This document shows positions 8,767 to 19,050 of a stretch of 64,000 nucleotides of DNA, one piece after another. Numbering within the stretch: the first letter of the stretch is position 1; each line of letters begins with the position of its first letter. The DNA lies in assembly GCF_040253635.1 (NCBI RefSeq), contig NZ_JBEJGX010000003.1, positions 1,674,001-1,738,000 on the forward strand, given 5' to 3'. This DNA comes from Streptomyces sp. Edi2 (GTDB taxonomy: Bacteria > Actinomycetota > Actinomycetes > Streptomycetales > Streptomycetaceae). Position numbers and translations under genes: made by a program. The notes under the pieces were generated by a model, which saw only the letters and a list, made by a program, of their open reading frames with translations, was not told the DNA's origin and made no database searches.

Positions 8767-10128
8767 TCACATGCCGGCGATCAGCTTCTCCACCCGGTCG
8801 TCCACCGAACGGAAGGGGTCCTTGCACAGCACCGTGCGCTGCGCCTGGTCATTCAGCTTGAGATGCACCCAGTCGACCGTGAAGTCACGGCGTTGCTCCT
8901 GCGCCCGGCGAATGAAGTCACCGCGCAGCCTGGCGCGAGTGGTCTGCGGCGGCACCGACTTGCCCTCGAAGATCTTCACGTCATTACAGATCCGCGCCGC
9001 TTGCCCCTTCCGCTCCAGGAGGTAGTACAGCCCCCGGCGGCGGTGGATGTCGTGATAAGCGAGGTCTATCTGCGCCACCCGGGGGTGGGACATGGTGATG
9101 TTGTTCTTTGTGCGATACCGCTCGATCAGTTGATGTTTCATCACCCAGTCGATCTCGGTGGAGATACGGTCCAGCTCCTCCTCCCGGATCGCCTCGAGCG
9201 TGCGGCCCCAGAGTTCCAGGACCCGTTCGACGGTGCCCGTACGGATTCCGCGGCGGTCGCAGAAATCCACGGCCTTTTCGTAGTACTCCTGCTGGACCTC
9301 GAGCGCCGATGCCTCGCGCCCGCTGGCCAGCCGCACCTTGCGCTGCCCGGTGATGTCATGGCTGACCTCACGGATGGCCCGGATCGGGTTCTCCAGCGTC
9401 AGATCCCGCATGACCGTGCCCGCCTCGATCATGCGCAGTACGAGATCGGTGGCCCCGACCTTCAGCATCATGGTCGTCTCGGACATATTGGAGTCCCCGA
9501 CGATGACATGCAGCCGGCGATAGCGCTCGGCATCCGCATGCGGTTCATCGCGGGTGTTGATGATCGGCCGGGAACGGGTGGTCGCCGAGGAGACCCCCTC
9601 CCAGATGTGCTCCGCGCGCTGGCTGACGCAGTAGACGGCGCCCCGCGGAGTCTGCAGCACCTTGCCCGCGCCGCACAGCAGCTGACGGGTGACGAGGAAC
9701 GGGATGAGGATGTCCGCGAGCCGGGAGAACTCACCATGACGGGCCACGAGGTAATTCTCGTGGCATCCGTAGGAGTTTCCCGCCGAATCGGTGTTGTTCT
9801 TGAAGAGATAGACGTCGCCCGCGATTCCCTCCTCGTGCAGGCGGCGTTCGGCGTCGACGAGCAGGCCTTCGAGAATGCGCTCGCCGGCCTTGTCGTGCGT
9901 GACCAGCTCGGTCACGTTGTCGCACTCGGGAGTTGCGTATTCCGGGTGCGAACCCACGTCCAAGTACAGGCGGGCGCCGTTCCGCAGGAAGACATTGCTG
10001 CTGCGGCCCCATGACACGACACGGCGGAAGAGGTACCGCGCCACTTCGTCAGGCGACAGTCGGCGCTGTCCCCTGAACGTGCACGTGACGCCGTACTCGT
10101 TCTCCAGCCCGAAAATGCGGCGGTCCAT
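8767..10128 (-). CDS. pafA: Pup-protein ligase PafA
   Basis: PafA joins the C-terminal glutamate of deamidated Pup to lysines of target proteins, using ATP (glutamine-synthetase-like fold). The protein has 453 residues. [15 protein letters not shown] carries the metal-binding glutamates, [15 protein letters not shown] holds the catalytic aspartate and the [14 protein letters not shown] stretch is shared with Dop. There is no extra loop after the first strand, unlike Dop, which marks it as the ligase. The ATG at 10128 lies only 9 bp after the stop of the MFS gene, so the two appear cotranscribed, and no strong ribosome site is visible. Confidence 0.97.
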   Translation of the reverse strand: MDRRIFGLENEYGVTCTFRGQRRLSPDEVARYLFRRVVSWGRSSNVFLRNGARLYLDVGSHPEYATPECDNVTELVTHDKAGERILEGLLVDAERRLHEEGIAGDVYLFKNNTDSAGNSYGCHENYLVARHGEFSRLADILIPFLVTRQLLCGAGKVLQTPRGAVYCVSQRAEHIWEGVSSATTRSRPIINTRDEPHADAERYRRLHVIVGDSNMSETTMMLKVGATDLVLRMIEAGTVMRDLTLENPIRAIREVSHDITGQRKVRLASGREASALEVQQEYYEKAVDFCDRRGIRTGTVERVLELWGRTLEAIREEELDRISTEIDWVMKHQLIERYRTKNNITMSHPRVAQIDLAYHDIHRRRGLYYLLERKGQAARICNDVKIFEGKSVPPQTTRARLRGDFIRRAQEQRRDFTVDWVHLKLNDQAQRTVLCKDPFRSVDDRVEKLIAGM

Positions 10129-10137
10129 GACTGAACA

Positions 10138-11400
10138 TTACGCCTGACGGCCTGCTCTGAAACCGGGTTCGACGGCCCCGTTTCGATCATTTTCCGCCGG
10201 GGCCGCACCTGCCGTACGCAGCACGGGATCCCCGAGAAATCGCTTCGTCGACAAAAGGACGAGCAGCGCGGCGAGCCCACCGGCGCCGGCCACCGTGAAA
10301 CCCGCCACCGCGCCGCCGCCTTCCACGGCCGGGCCCACCACGGAAGCACCCACCGCCGATCCGACACCGAACGTCGTCACCAGCCAGGAAAACGCCTCCG
10401 TGACCGTGCCCCGGGGCGCATGACGGTCCACCACCACGAACGCACAGGCCAGCGCCGGCGCCAGGAACACCCCCGCGACCCCGGTCAACACCGTCATTCC
10501 GGCCACCCCCGGCACCAGCACCAGTGGCAGATAGCCCAGCGCCAGCAGCCCGATCAGCAGCCGCAGCCGGCTCTCCGGCCGCCCCGGCCACTCGCGCGCG
10601 CCGTAGCCGAGGCCACCGATCAGCGCGCCGATACCCAGCGCGGACAGCAGCCAGCTGGAGACCGCCATCCCCCCGCCGTGCTCCTCCGCATACGCCACCG
10701 CCGCGACCGCGATCGAGCCCAGCGCCAGCCCCACGAAGAAGAACGCCCCGATCAGCACCAGCATCCCGGCCGAGCGCAACGCACCCAGCCAGTGCGCCTC
10801 ACGCGGCCCGCTGCGCCACTGCCGGGACGGTTCGGAGACCACGACGGAGAGCGCCCCGAGGACCCCGAGCAGGTTGATCACCAACAGCGCCGCCCCCTCC
10901 GACCAGGCCGCCACGCACAGTGTCACCAGCAACGGTCCCACCGCGAACATGACTTCCTGCGCCACCGCGTCCAGCGCATAGGCGGCGTGCACCCGGTCCG
11001 CACGCTTGAGCACCCCGGGCCACAGCGCCCGCAGACCGCCCTCCAGGGGCGGGGTGAAGAAACCGGCGATCACCATGGCGGCGTAGGCGAGCCACAGCAC
11101 ATCCAGGCCGACGGCCGCGAGCAGCGCCATCCCGAGCGCGGAGAGCACCGCGGCGGGCAGCATCACCCGCGGCTGGCCGTAGAGGTCCACCGCCCGGCCC
11201 AGCAGCGGCTGGCCGATGGCGTTGCAGACGCCGTAGACCGCGGAGAGCGCACCGGCCAAGGCATAGCTGCCGCCCTCGGCGCGTACGAAGAGGACCACGG
11301 CCAGTGCCGCGGTGGCGTTCGGCAGCCTGCCGACCAGCGTCCCCGCCAGAAGCCGGGCCGCATGCCGGGTTCTGAGCAGCTCCGCATATCCCGCGGCCAT
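10138..11400 (-). CDS. MFS transporter
   Basis: This 420-residue membrane protein has about twelve hydrophobic segments and is a major facilitator of the efflux-like type. The loop between segments 2 and 3 reads GRAVDLYGQPRVM, the family's G-x-x-x-D-x-x-G motif, and a hydrophilic central loop is near residue 200 (EPSRQWRSGPREAH). The substrate is not evident. It is divergent from a LacI-family regulator, with a perfect inverted repeat between them, and runs into pafA on the other side. The natural reading is a regulator-exporter pair whose transcript also carries pafA. Confidence 0.88.
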   Translation of the reverse strand: MAAGYAELLRTRHAARLLAGTLVGRLPNATAALAVVLFVRAEGGSYALAGALSAVYGVCNAIGQPLLGRAVDLYGQPRVMLPAAVLSALGMALLAAVGLDVLWLAYAAMVIAGFFTPPLEGGLRALWPGVLKRADRVHAAYALDAVAQEVMFAVGPLLVTLCVAAWSEGAALLVINLLGVLGALSVVVSEPSRQWRSGPREAHWLGALRSAGMLVLIGAFFFVGLALGSIAVAAVAYAEEHGGGMAVSSWLLSALGIGALIGGLGYGAREWPGRPESRLRLLIGLLALGYLPLVLVPGVAGMTVLTGVAGVFLAPALACAFVVVDRHAPRGTVTEAFSWLVTTFGVGSAVGASVVGPAVEGGGAVAGFTVAGAGGLAALLVLLSTKRFLGDPVLRTAGAAPAENDRNGAVEPGFRAGRQA

Positions 11401-11448
11401 CCCTGCCCCTTTTCTTCCGTCCGGACCGGTCGGACCGGCCGGACATGG

Positions 11449-11475
11449 TACGTATAACCTTCGCCGTTATACGTA
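11449..11475. promoter_or_regulatory. perfect inverted repeat, candidate LacI-family operator
   Basis: TACGTATAAC (11449-11458) and GTTATACGTA (11466-11475) are exact inverted complements around a 7-base spacer. The element stands between the divergent MFS and LacI-type genes, 49 bp before the MFS start and 58 bp before the regulator start. It is unusually AT-rich for this genome. LacI-family proteins bind such palindromes as dimers; that this one does so is inferred. Confidence 0.75.
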
Positions 11476-11533
11476 TCATGACCCTGATCCGCAGTCCACC
11501 CGCCATCGCCGTGCGCAAGGAGCGAAACCCCCG

Positions 11534-12583
11534 GTGACCAGCAACGAGACCAGCACACCCGGCCGGCGCCCGGCCGCCGCGCGCACGACCAGCCGGGACG
11601 TGGCCCGTGCCGCCGGAGTCTCCCAGGCCGCCGTCTCGCTCGTGCTGGGCGGCAAATGGCGCGGCCGGGTCTCCCCCGCCAAGGCCGAAGCCGTCCGCAC
11701 CGCCGCCCGCGAGCTGGGCTACCGCCCCAACCTTGCCGCCCGCAGCCTGCGGATGGGCCGCACCCGCACCGTGCTGCTGGTCGTCCCCGCCCTGACCACC
11801 GAATTCTTCGCCCGCGTCTACACCGGAGCGGCCCGGGTCGCCGCCGAGCACGACTTCGGAGTGGTCCTCTACCCCTCCCCCGAGGGCATCGGCCCGGCCC
11901 GCGACCCCTTCGACTCCGCGGCGGCCACCCTGGACGGCGTGATCGCCTCGTCGATGGCCGCCGAAGCCCTCACCGCGCTCCGCGACGCGGACCTGCCGCT
12001 GGTCATGCTGGACAGCGACCCCGACGACGACCGGGCCACCGCCACCGTCAACCTCGACATCGCCGACGGCGTCCGGCAGTTGACCGGCCATCTGACGGCC
12101 CTCGGCCACCGCCGCATCACCCACCTCGCCGCCGATGTGGACTCCTGGACCTTCGAGCTGCGCGCCCGCGCCGTCACCGAGGCCCTGGAGGGCACCCCCG
12201 GCGCACTGCTGCGCCGGCAGCCGGCCGCCCTCCGGGTCGACGCCGGGCTGCACGCCGCCCACGCCGCCCTGACCGCCCCCGGCCCCCGCCCCACCGCCCT
12301 GCTCTGCGACGACGACCTCATCGCCGCGGGCGCCTGCAAAGCCGTACGCCGTCTGGGCCTGCGGGTGCCCGAGGACGTCTCCGTCACCGGCTTCGACGAC
12401 CTGGCCCTGGCCCTCGCCGTCGAGCCGGAACTGACGACCGTACGGCTGCCCGCCGAGGAGTTCGGCGAGGCCGGGATGCGGGCCCTGATGAGCGTGCTCG
12501 ACGGTCAGCCGGCCGAGGCCCCGACCCTGCCGGTCGAACTGATCACCCGGGGCTCCACCGCTCCGGCCGCGGACGTCCCGTGA
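11534..12583 (+). CDS. LacI-family transcription regulator
   Basis: This is a 349-residue ligand-responsive repressor. The DNA-binding domain is at about residues 16-70: TSRDVARAAGVSQAAVSLVLGG is the LacI helix-turn-helix, with the hinge helix LGYRPNLAARSLR. The rest is a periplasmic-binding-like domain that would bind a small effector, with the C-terminal VSVTGFDDLALA signature of the family. The GTG at 11534 is chosen because AAGGAG lies ten bases upstream; the longer open frame would run across the intergenic palindrome. It is divergent from the MFS gene and presumably controls it. Confidence 0.9.
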   Translation: MTSNETSTPGRRPAAARTTSRDVARAAGVSQAAVSLVLGGKWRGRVSPAKAEAVRTAARELGYRPNLAARSLRMGRTRTVLLVVPALTTEFFARVYTGAARVAAEHDFGVVLYPSPEGIGPARDPFDSAAATLDGVIASSMAAEALTALRDADLPLVMLDSDPDDDRATATVNLDIADGVRQLTGHLTALGHRRITHLAADVDSWTFELRARAVTEALEGTPGALLRRQPAALRVDAGLHAAHAALTAPGPRPTALLCDDDLIAAGACKAVRRLGLRVPEDVSVTGFDDLALALAVEPELTTVRLPAEEFGEAGMRALMSVLDGQPAEAPTLPVELITRGSTAPAADVP

Positions 12584-12589
12584 AACGCA

Positions 12590-12625
12590 GCGCGCCCCGG
12601 CGGGCAGTGACCCACCGGGGCGCGC
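12590..12625. terminator. terminator between convergent lacI-type gene and prcA
   Basis: The arms GCGCGCCCCGG (12590-12600) and CCGGGGCGCGC (12615-12625) are perfect complements. The hairpin fills the 70-bp gap between the convergent genes. Confidence 0.75.
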
Positions 12626-12653
12626 GACCGGGGACACGCCCCGCAGCCTGACG

Positions 12654-13532
12654 TCAGAGCAGGGGCTCCCCGTCGGAGCCCTCGTCGCCCGACGCTCCCT
12701 TGCTCTTGTCCTGCTTGCTTCCCTTGTCCTTCGCGCCCTTGTCGCCGCTTTCGCCGGCGGTGGCCCCGGACTCCCCGGCACCGGCGTCCGCATCCGCATC
12801 CGCGTCCGCCGCCTCACCGGCGTCCGCCCCGCCGCTCTCGTCCAGCAGCCGGGACAGCTGCCGCCCCAGGATCCGCTTGAACTTGCGCTGCTGGGGACGC
12901 GTACGGTCCAGCGTCGCGACCTCCAGCTGCTCGGCGGTCAGCCGGCGCTCGCTGCCGTTGTTGTCCCGCGACAGCGACTCCATGGCCAGCTTGAGCGCCT
13001 CGGCCAGCGTCATACCGTCGCGGTGGCGCTGGTCGAGGTAGCTGCTGATCTGGTCCGCGTTGCCGCCGACCGCCACCGAGCCGTGCTCGTCGACGATCGA
13101 GCCGTCGTGCGGAAGGCGGTAGATCTGGTCGTCCTCGGGGGCCGCGCCGACCTCGGCGACGATCAGCTCGACCTCGTAGGGCTTCTCGGCGGCGCTGGAG
13201 AAGATCGTGCCGAGCGTCTGGGCGTAGACATTCGCCAGACCCCGCGCGGTCACGTCCTCACGGTCGTAGGTGTAGCCCCGCAGATCGGCGTAGCGCACCC
13301 CGCCGATGCGCAGGTTCTCGAACTCGTTGTACTTGCCGACCGCCGCAAAGGCGATCCGGTCATAGATCTCGCTGACCTTGTGCAGGGCGCGGGAGGGATT
13401 CTCGGCGACGAAGACCACGCCGTCGGTGTACTGCAGCACCACGACACTCCGGCCGCGCGCGATGCCCTTGCGGGCGTACTCGGCGCGGTCCGCCATGGCC
13501 TGCTGGGGTGAGACATAGAACGGCGTCGACAC
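12654..13532 (-). CDS. prcA: 20S proteasome alpha subunit PrcA
   Basis: PrcA forms the outer rings of the 20S core and gates substrate entry. The 292-residue protein starts [29 protein letters not shown], the typical gate-forming N-terminus with the alpha-subunit helix, and continues with the Ntn fold ([36 protein letters not shown]). The last 60 residues are a low-complexity acidic and then Lys/Asp-rich tail containing DADADADA, longer than in many actinobacteria. The start is a GTG at 13532. It follows prcB by 69 bp on the same strand. Confidence 0.97.
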   Translation of the reverse strand: MSTPFYVSPQQAMADRAEYARKGIARGRSVVVLQYTDGVVFVAENPSRALHKVSEIYDRIAFAAVGKYNEFENLRIGGVRYADLRGYTYDREDVTARGLANVYAQTLGTIFSSAAEKPYEVELIVAEVGAAPEDDQIYRLPHDGSIVDEHGSVAVGGNADQISSYLDQRHRDGMTLAEALKLAMESLSRDNNGSERRLTAEQLEVATLDRTRPQQRKFKRILGRQLSRLLDESGGADAGEAADADADADAGAGESGATAGESGDKGAKDKGSKQDKSKGASGDEGSDGEPLL

Positions 13533-13601
13533 CGGCTATCCGTCCCTTCCTGTCAAAAGCTCTCTCGGTAGCTGGGGGAGCATTGCGGAACATCCGTCCC
13601 G

Positions 13602-14447
13602 TCAGAGCAGCGCGGCGCGCGGGCCGTCGGGCTGTTCGAGGCGGCGCTCGTGCACGGCACGGGCGATCTGCGAGACCTCGTCGTCGGTGAGCCTCTTGAA
13701 GCCGTCCTCGGTGATCACCGTGACGATCGGGTAGATCCTCCGCCCCATGTCGGGCCCGCCGGTCGCAGAGTCGTCATCGGCCGCGTCATACAGGGCCTGG
13801 ACGACGGCGGTGGCGGCCTGATCCTCCGTGAAATCCTCCCGGAAGAGCTTCTTCAGCGCACTGCGCGCAAAGACCGAGCCGGAACCCGTCGCCGCATAGC
13901 CGTGCTCCTCCGACCGCCCGCCGGTCACGTCGTACGAGAAGATCCGGCCCTTCTCGCGGTCGAGGTCATAGCCGGCGAACAACGGCACCACGGCCAGGCC
14001 CTGCATGGCCATGCCCAGGTTGCTGCGAATCATCGTCGACAGACGATTCGCCTTGCCCTCCAGGGAGAGTTGGGCGCCCTCGACCTTCTCGAAGTGCTCC
14101 AGCTCCAGTTGGAAGAGCTTGACCATCTCCACCGCGAGGCCCGCCGTGCCCGCGATGCCGACCGCCGAATACTCGTCGGCCGGGAAGACCTTCTCGATAT
14201 CACGCTGCGCGATGACATTGCCCATGGTCGCCCGCCGGTCGCCGGCGAGCACCGCGCCTCCGGGGAACGCCGCGGCAACGATCGTCGTGCCGTGCGGCGC
14301 CTCGATGGCACCCTGCACCGGCGGCAACGGGCGGTTGCCCGGCAGCAGCGTGGGCGAGTGCTCACCGAGGAAATCCATGAAGGACGAGGATCCAGGCGTC
14401 AGGAAGGCAGCTGGCAGACGCCCGGTGATTCGGGTATTGGCTTCCAC
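13602..14447 (-). CDS. prcB: 20S proteasome beta subunit PrcB
   Basis: PrcB is the catalytic subunit of the proteasome core, a threonine protease activated by self-cleavage. The start is GTG at 14447 ([16 protein letters not shown]), with GGAAGG six to eight bases upstream, giving 281 residues. The propeptide is 53 residues and ends in APHG, followed by the catalytic Thr54 ([11 protein letters not shown]). Conserved GDRRATMGN and [15 protein letters not shown] follow. The first 49 bases overlap the end of the decayed endonuclease frame, which argues that the gene is normally coupled to it. Confidence 0.97.
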   Translation of the reverse strand: MEANTRITGRLPAAFLTPGSSSFMDFLGEHSPTLLPGNRPLPPVQGAIEAPHGTTIVAAAFPGGAVLAGDRRATMGNVIAQRDIEKVFPADEYSAVGIAGTAGLAVEMVKLFQLELEHFEKVEGAQLSLEGKANRLSTMIRSNLGMAMQGLAVVPLFAGYDLDREKGRIFSYDVTGGRSEEHGYAATGSGSVFARSALKKLFREDFTEDQAATAVVQALYDAADDDSATGGPDMGRRIYPIVTVITEDGFKRLTDDEVSQIARAVHERRLEQPDGPRAALL

Positions 14448-14785
14448 ACGTTTCCTTCCAGATACTCGGCCGCCCGCCTCAATACGTCCGGCCGATCCTT
14501 GAATTGACCCAAGGCTGCACTGCAACTGAAGCACAGTACGCCTCGGACCTTACCCGTCTCGTGATCGTGATCCACCTGCACGGGGTGGGCAGTGCTCGCG
14601 GCCCGCCGGCACCACCACGCGCGGCCGGACGTTGCACCCCTTGGCCATCTGACGAGCCTGGTGGCAGGCCGGCGCGCACCCCCGGCAGCGGGCCGGCAAC
14701 CCACCAAGCATCGCCCTGTTCCTTGCGAAGGCTGTCCGCGGCTTGTCCTCCGTGCACCACGGACAGCCTTCACGCCTGACTCTTC
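14399..14785 (-). pseudogene. decayed endonuclease VII-type (HNH) gene between pup and prcB
   Basis: The two halves of a small HNH protein lie in different frames. The N-terminal half, CPWCTEDKPRTAFARNRAML then ARCRGCAPACHQAR, ends in a stop near 14550. The C-terminal half, [20 protein letters not shown] then [18 protein letters not shown], is in the next frame and stops at 14399. No ATG, GTG or TTG opens the N-terminal half after the pup stop. Intact relatives normally have about 30 residues between the halves, including a CAIC knuckle, and these are missing here. An intact gene of this family lies at this place in other Streptomyces as far as I recall. Expression of a short HNH half from the TTG at 14812 cannot be excluded. 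Confidence 0.75.
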
Positions 14786-14838
14786 TGGCACTCGAAGCCC
14801 CCGCCGCCGCAAGCCTTCGATCCCAAGGGCATCGAGGC

Positions 14839-15057
14839 CTACTGACCGCCCTTTTGAACGAAGGAGCGCACGAAATCTTCTGCGTTCTCCTCGAGGACAT
14901 CGTCGATCTCGTCCAGCACCGAGTCCACGTCGTCCGACAACTTCTCCTGGCGTTCCTTGAGGTCTTCCGAGGCCTGCGCGTCCTCTGTCTGCTCCTCGAC
15001 CTCTTCCGTGGAACGCGTGGCCTTCGCCTGTCCGCCGCCGCTGTCCTTGGTCGCCAT
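14839..15057 (-). CDS. pup: prokaryotic ubiquitin-like protein Pup
   Basis: Pup is the small, mostly disordered tag attached to proteins destined for the proteasome. The ATG at 15057 gives 72 residues: an N-terminal Gly/Lys/Thr-rich part (MATKDSGGGQAKATRST), a Glu-rich centre predicted to fold as a helix on the ARC coiled coil (QEKLSDDVDSVLDEIDDVL), and the C-terminal FVQKGGQ. Since the last residue is Gln, Dop must deamidate it to Glu before ligation. The longer frame upstream has no role. It lies downstream of dop (189-bp gap) and upstream of the endonuclease remnant and prcBA. Confidence 0.98.
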   Translation of the reverse strand: MATKDSGGGQAKATRSTEEVEEQTEDAQASEDLKERQEKLSDDVDSVLDEIDDVLEENAEDFVRSFVQKGGQ

Positions 15058-15246
15058 GTCCCTCACCCCGCTCGGTTCGCCCCGCTCGATGTGACCTTCA
15101 AGATCCGACCCTACAAGCAGGGTCCGACATCGGCCCTGCAGTTGCTGCAACGCCCGGGAGTCACCTCATTGATTCCCGCACCGCGGCGATTTCAGCCGCG
15201 GATCGGCTGTGGATCTTGAGGAATTCTGTCGTGCACCTGCCGAAAC

Positions 15247-16758
15247 TCAGCGTCCGGACAGCGTCCTCACCAGCTCCTCCGCGGTACGGCAGCGGTCAAG
15301 AAGCTCCTTGACGTGCTTCCGGGTCCCCCGCAGCGGCTCCAGGGTGGGAACCCGTTGCAGGGAGTCACGCCCGGGCAGATCAAAGATGACCGAATCCCAT
15401 GAGGCGGCCGCGACATCGTCCGCGTACTGCTCGAGGCAGCGGCCGCGGAAGTAGGCCCTGGTGTCCTCCGGAGGCTTCTGCTCGGCCCGCTCGACCTGGG
15501 GCTCGTCCAGGAGCCGCTTCATCTTCCCGCGGGCCGCCAGACGGTTGTACAGGCCCTTCTCGGGCCGCACGTCGGCGTACTGCAGGTCGATGAGGTGCAG
15601 TCGCGCCGCGTCCCACTCCAGGCCGTCGCGGCGCCGGTAGCCCTCCATCAGCTCCCGCTTGGCGACCCAGTCCAGCTCGCCGGACAGGCTCATCGGGTCG
15701 TTCTCCAGCCGGCCGAGCACGTCCTCCCACCGGGTCAGGACGTCCTTGGTCTGCTCGTCCGCATCCGCTCCGTAGCGGTCCTCGACGTATTTGCGGGCCA
15801 GCTCGAAGTACTCCATCTGGAGCTGTACGCCGGTGAGCGTGCGGCCGCTGCGGAGCGTGATCAGGTGTTGCAGGGAGGGGTCGTGCGAGACCTGGTGGAG
15901 GGTGCGCACCGGCTGGTCGACGGCCAGGTCGACGGCGATGAAGCCGTCCTCGATCATCGAGAGCACCAGGGAGGTGGTGCCCAGCTTCAGGTACGTCGAG
16001 ATCTCGGAGAGGTTCGCGTCCCCGATGATCACGTGGAGCCGGCGGTACTTCTCCGCGTCCGCGTGCGGTTCGTCGCGGGTGTTGATGATGGGCCGTTTGA
16101 GCGTCGTCTCCAGCCCGACCTCCACCTCGAAGTAGTCGGCGCGCTGGCTGAGCTGGAAGCCGTGCTCGTGGCCGTCCTGGCCGATGCCGACCCTGCCTGC
16201 GCCGGTGATCACCTGGCGGGAGACGAAGAACGGCGTCAGGTGCCGCACGATGTCCGAGAAGGGGGTCTCCCGCTTCATCAGGTAGTTCTCGTGCGTCCCG
16301 TAGGAAGCGCCCTTGTTGTCGGTGTTGTTCTTGTAGAGGTGGATGGGCTGGGCGCCGGGTACCTGGGCGGCCCGTTCGGCCGCCTCGGCCATGATCCGCT
16401 CGCCGGCCTTGTCCCACAGCACGGCGTCACGCGGGTTGGTGACCTCGGGGGCGCTGTACTCGGGGTGGGCGTGGTCCACGTAGAGCCGGGCGCCATTGGT
16501 GAGGATCACGTTCGCCAGGCCGATGTCCTCGTCCGTGAGCTGGCTGGCGTCCGCGTTGTCACGTGCGAGGTCGAAGCCGCGGGCGTCCCGCAGCGGGTTC
16601 TCCTCCTCGAAATCCCAGCGGGCACGGCGTGCCCGGTGCATCGCGGCCGCGTAGGCGTTGACGACCTGGGACGAGGTGAGCATGGCATTGGCGTTCGGGT
16701 GACCGGGGACGGAGATCCCGTACTCCGTCTCGATTCCCATTACTCGCCGTACGGTCAT
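15247..16758 (-). CDS. dop: deamidase/depupylase of Pup, Dop
   Basis: Dop converts the C-terminal Gln of Pup to Glu and also removes Pup from conjugates. The 503-residue protein is a homologue of Paf[11 protein letters not shown] has the metal-binding glutamates and [15 protein letters not shown] the catalytic aspartate. It differs by the Dop-specific loop of about 40 residues (from about 37 to 80, [20 protein letters not shown]). The ATG at 16758 has GGAGGGCCGC directly upstream. It lies between arc and pup on the same strand. Confidence 0.97.
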   Translation of the reverse strand: MTVRRVMGIETEYGISVPGHPNANAMLTSSQVVNAYAAAMHRARRARWDFEEENPLRDARGFDLARDNADASQLTDEDIGLANVILTNGARLYVDHAHPEYSAPEVTNPRDAVLWDKAGERIMAEAAERAAQVPGAQPIHLYKNNTDNKGASYGTHENYLMKRETPFSDIVRHLTPFFVSRQVITGAGRVGIGQDGHEHGFQLSQRADYFEVEVGLETTLKRPIINTRDEPHADAEKYRRLHVIIGDANLSEISTYLKLGTTSLVLSMIEDGFIAVDLAVDQPVRTLHQVSHDPSLQHLITLRSGRTLTGVQLQMEYFELARKYVEDRYGADADEQTKDVLTRWEDVLGRLENDPMSLSGELDWVAKRELMEGYRRRDGLEWDAARLHLIDLQYADVRPEKGLYNRLAARGKMKRLLDEPQVERAEQKPPEDTRAYFRGRCLEQYADDVAAASWDSVIFDLPGRDSLQRVPTLEPLRGTRKHVKELLDRCRTAEELVRTLSGR

Positions 16759-16986
16759 GCGGCCCTCCTTGCCCGGCGGCGCCCCCGGATGGGGTCGGCG
16801 CTCAAGTACCGCTGTGCCTCCGGTCCGTGCGCGTGCCCCGCGCCCGCACAGGGTGACGCAGCGATACCGAAGAGCCTAGAACGCCTTTGCGGCGCTGGGG
16901 AGATCATTACAGTCATTGCTCCAGTCCGGTTTTCCCTGGTCCACCGCGCCCTTATGGGGTGCGGTTCCGGCTCCCCCGGAAATGCG

Positions 16987-17026
16987 TCCGGCTGCGGACG
17001 CCCCGTGCAGGACATCCGCAGCCGGA
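16987..17026 (-). terminator. hairpin after arc
   Basis: TCCGGCTGCGGA (16987-16998) and TCCGCAGCCGGA (17015-17026) are perfect complements, 9 bp past the arc stop. It would end or attenuate the arc transcript before dop. Confidence 0.65.
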
Positions 17027-17034
17027 GAGCGGTG

Positions 17035-18801
17035 TTACAGGTATTGGCCGGTATTCGCCACCGTATCGATGGAACGACCGGTGTCCGCGCCCTGCTTTCC
17101 GGTGACGAGCGTACGGATGTAGACGATCCGCTCGCCCTTCTTTCCGGAGATACGGGCCCAGTCGTCCGGGTTGGTGGTGTTGGGCAGGTCCTCGTTCTCC
17201 TTGAACTCGTCCACGCAAGCCTGGAGGAGGTGGGAGACGCGGAGCCCCTTCTGATTGTGTTCGAGGAAGGCCTTGATGGCCATCTTCTTTGCGCGTCCTA
17301 CGATGTTTTCGATCATCGCACCTGAGTTGAAGTCCTTGAAATAGAGGACTTCCTTGTCACCATTGGCGTAGGTGACCTCCAGGAAGCGATTCTCCTCGGA
17401 TTCCGCGTACATCTGCTCAACGACCGACTGGATCATTCCGCTGACTGCGGCCTTCCGCGAGTCGCCGTGTTCGGCGAGATCGTCGGAGTGCAGTGGCAGC
17501 CTTTCCGTGAGGTACTTCGAGAAGATGTCCTTGGCGGCCTCCGCGTCCGGGCGCTCGATCTTGATCTTCACGTCGAGACGGCCGGGGCGCAGGATCGCCG
17601 GGTCGATCATGTCCTCGCGGTTCGAGGCACCGATCACGATCACGTTTTCCAGGCCCTCGACACCGTCGATCTCGGAGAGCAGCTGCGGGACAATGGTGTT
17701 CTCCACGTCCGAGCTGACACCGGACCCCCGGGTACGGAAGAGGGAGTCCATCTCGTCGAAGAAGACGATGACGGGGGTGCCCTCGCTCGCCTTTTCCCTG
17801 GCCCGCTGGAAGACCAGCCGGATGTGCCGCTCCGTCTCACCGACGTACTTGTTGAGCAGCTCGGGGCCCTTGATGTTGAGGAAGAAGCTCTTCCCCGCGG
17901 GCTGCCCGGTCACCTCGGCGACCTTCTTGGCAAGGGAGTTGGCGACCGCCTTGGCGATGAGCGTCTTGCCACAGCCCGGCGGGCCGTAGAGCAAGACGCC
18001 CTTGGGCGGGCGGAGTTCGTGCTCCTTGAAGAGGTCGGGGTAGAGGTACGGAAGCTCGACCGCGTCCCGGATCAGTTCGATCTGGCCGCCCAGACCGCCG
18101 ATCTTGGTGTAGTCGATGTCCGGAACCTCTTCGAGGACGAGCTCCTCGACCTCGCTCTTCGGGATGACCTCGTAGACGTAGCCGGAACGGGGCTCGAGGA
18201 GCAGGGCGTCGCCGGGGCGGATGGTGATGTCCAGCAGCGGCTCGGCGAGCCTGACCACCCGTTCCTCGTCGGTGTGCCCGATCACCAGGGCGCGCTCGCC
18301 GTCCTCGAGGATCTCCTTGAGGGTGACGATGTCGCCGGCGCTCTCGTACTCCATGGCCTCGACCACGTTGAGCGCTTCATTGAGCATGACCTCTTGGCCG
18401 CGCCTGAGGTCCCCGGTCTCCACACTGGGGCTGACATTCACCCGGAGCTTTCTGCCTCCGGTGAAAATGTCGACCGTGTCGTCCTCGTTCGCCTGCAGGA
18501 AGACACCGAAGCCGGCCGGCGGCTGCGCGAGCCGGTCGACCTCCTCCTTGAGCGCCACGATCTGGTCGCGGGCCTCGCGGAGAGTATTGGCGAGACGCTC
18601 GTTCTGCGCCGAGACGCCGGCCAGGTTGGTCTGCAGCTCGACGATCCGCTCTTCGAGAATCCTCGTGTGACGCGGAGAGTCGGCGAGCTTGCGTCGCAGG
18701 ACGGCGATCTCCTGCTCGAGATAGGCAACCTGGCCGGCGGGATCTTCAGACCCCCGCCCCGGCCGGATGCCGCGGTTGATGTCGTCGTCGTGGGCTGCCA
18801 C
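17035..18801 (-). CDS. arc: proteasome-activating AAA ATPase ARC (Mpa)
   Basis: ARC/Mpa recognises pupylated proteins, unfolds them and threads them into the 20S core. The GTG at 18801 gives 588 residues ([14 protein letters not shown]), with GGAGGTGAGGACC as the ribosome site. The order is: an N-terminal coiled coil binding Pup (about residues 20-95), tandem OB domains (about 95-245), then one AAA module with Walker A GPPGCGKT and Walker [13 protein letters not shown]. The protein ends GQYL, a C-terminal motif with Tyr next to last, needed for docking into the core. It is divergent from the ferredoxin gene. Confidence 0.97.
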   Translation of the reverse strand: MAAHDDDINRGIRPGRGSEDPAGQVAYLEQEIAVLRRKLADSPRHTRILEERIVELQTNLAGVSAQNERLANTLREARDQIVALKEEVDRLAQPPAGFGVFLQANEDDTVDIFTGGRKLRVNVSPSVETGDLRRGQEVMLNEALNVVEAMEYESAGDIVTLKEILEDGERALVIGHTDEERVVRLAEPLLDITIRPGDALLLEPRSGYVYEVIPKSEVEELVLEEVPDIDYTKIGGLGGQIELIRDAVELPYLYPDLFKEHELRPPKGVLLYGPPGCGKTLIAKAVANSLAKKVAEVTGQPAGKSFFLNIKGPELLNKYVGETERHIRLVFQRAREKASEGTPVIVFFDEMDSLFRTRGSGVSSDVENTIVPQLLSEIDGVEGLENVIVIGASNREDMIDPAILRPGRLDVKIKIERPDAEAAKDIFSKYLTERLPLHSDDLAEHGDSRKAAVSGMIQSVVEQMYAESEENRFLEVTYANGDKEVLYFKDFNSGAMIENIVGRAKKMAIKAFLEHNQKGLRVSHLLQACVDEFKENEDLPNTTNPDDWARISGKKGERIVYIRTLVTGKQGADTGRSIDTVANTGQYL

Positions 18802-19050
18802 GGTCCTCACCTCCTCCAAGGAGCTGGACGCTTCCTGACCCTACCTGGGCCGGTGCAGGTTGAAACCCCTAGATCGAAAAGACTGTCGGGGCGTGTCCGA
18901 TCTTCACCCTTGCGCACGTCCTCACGCCAAGGGAATACCCACCCAACAACATCGGAAAGCGAGCGGTTGTATCGTCGAGTCGGTCAACACCCGTCAGGGC
19001 TGGCGCCACTTAGACAAAAACGGTTCACGTACGCAGGAACGGCAGGCGAG

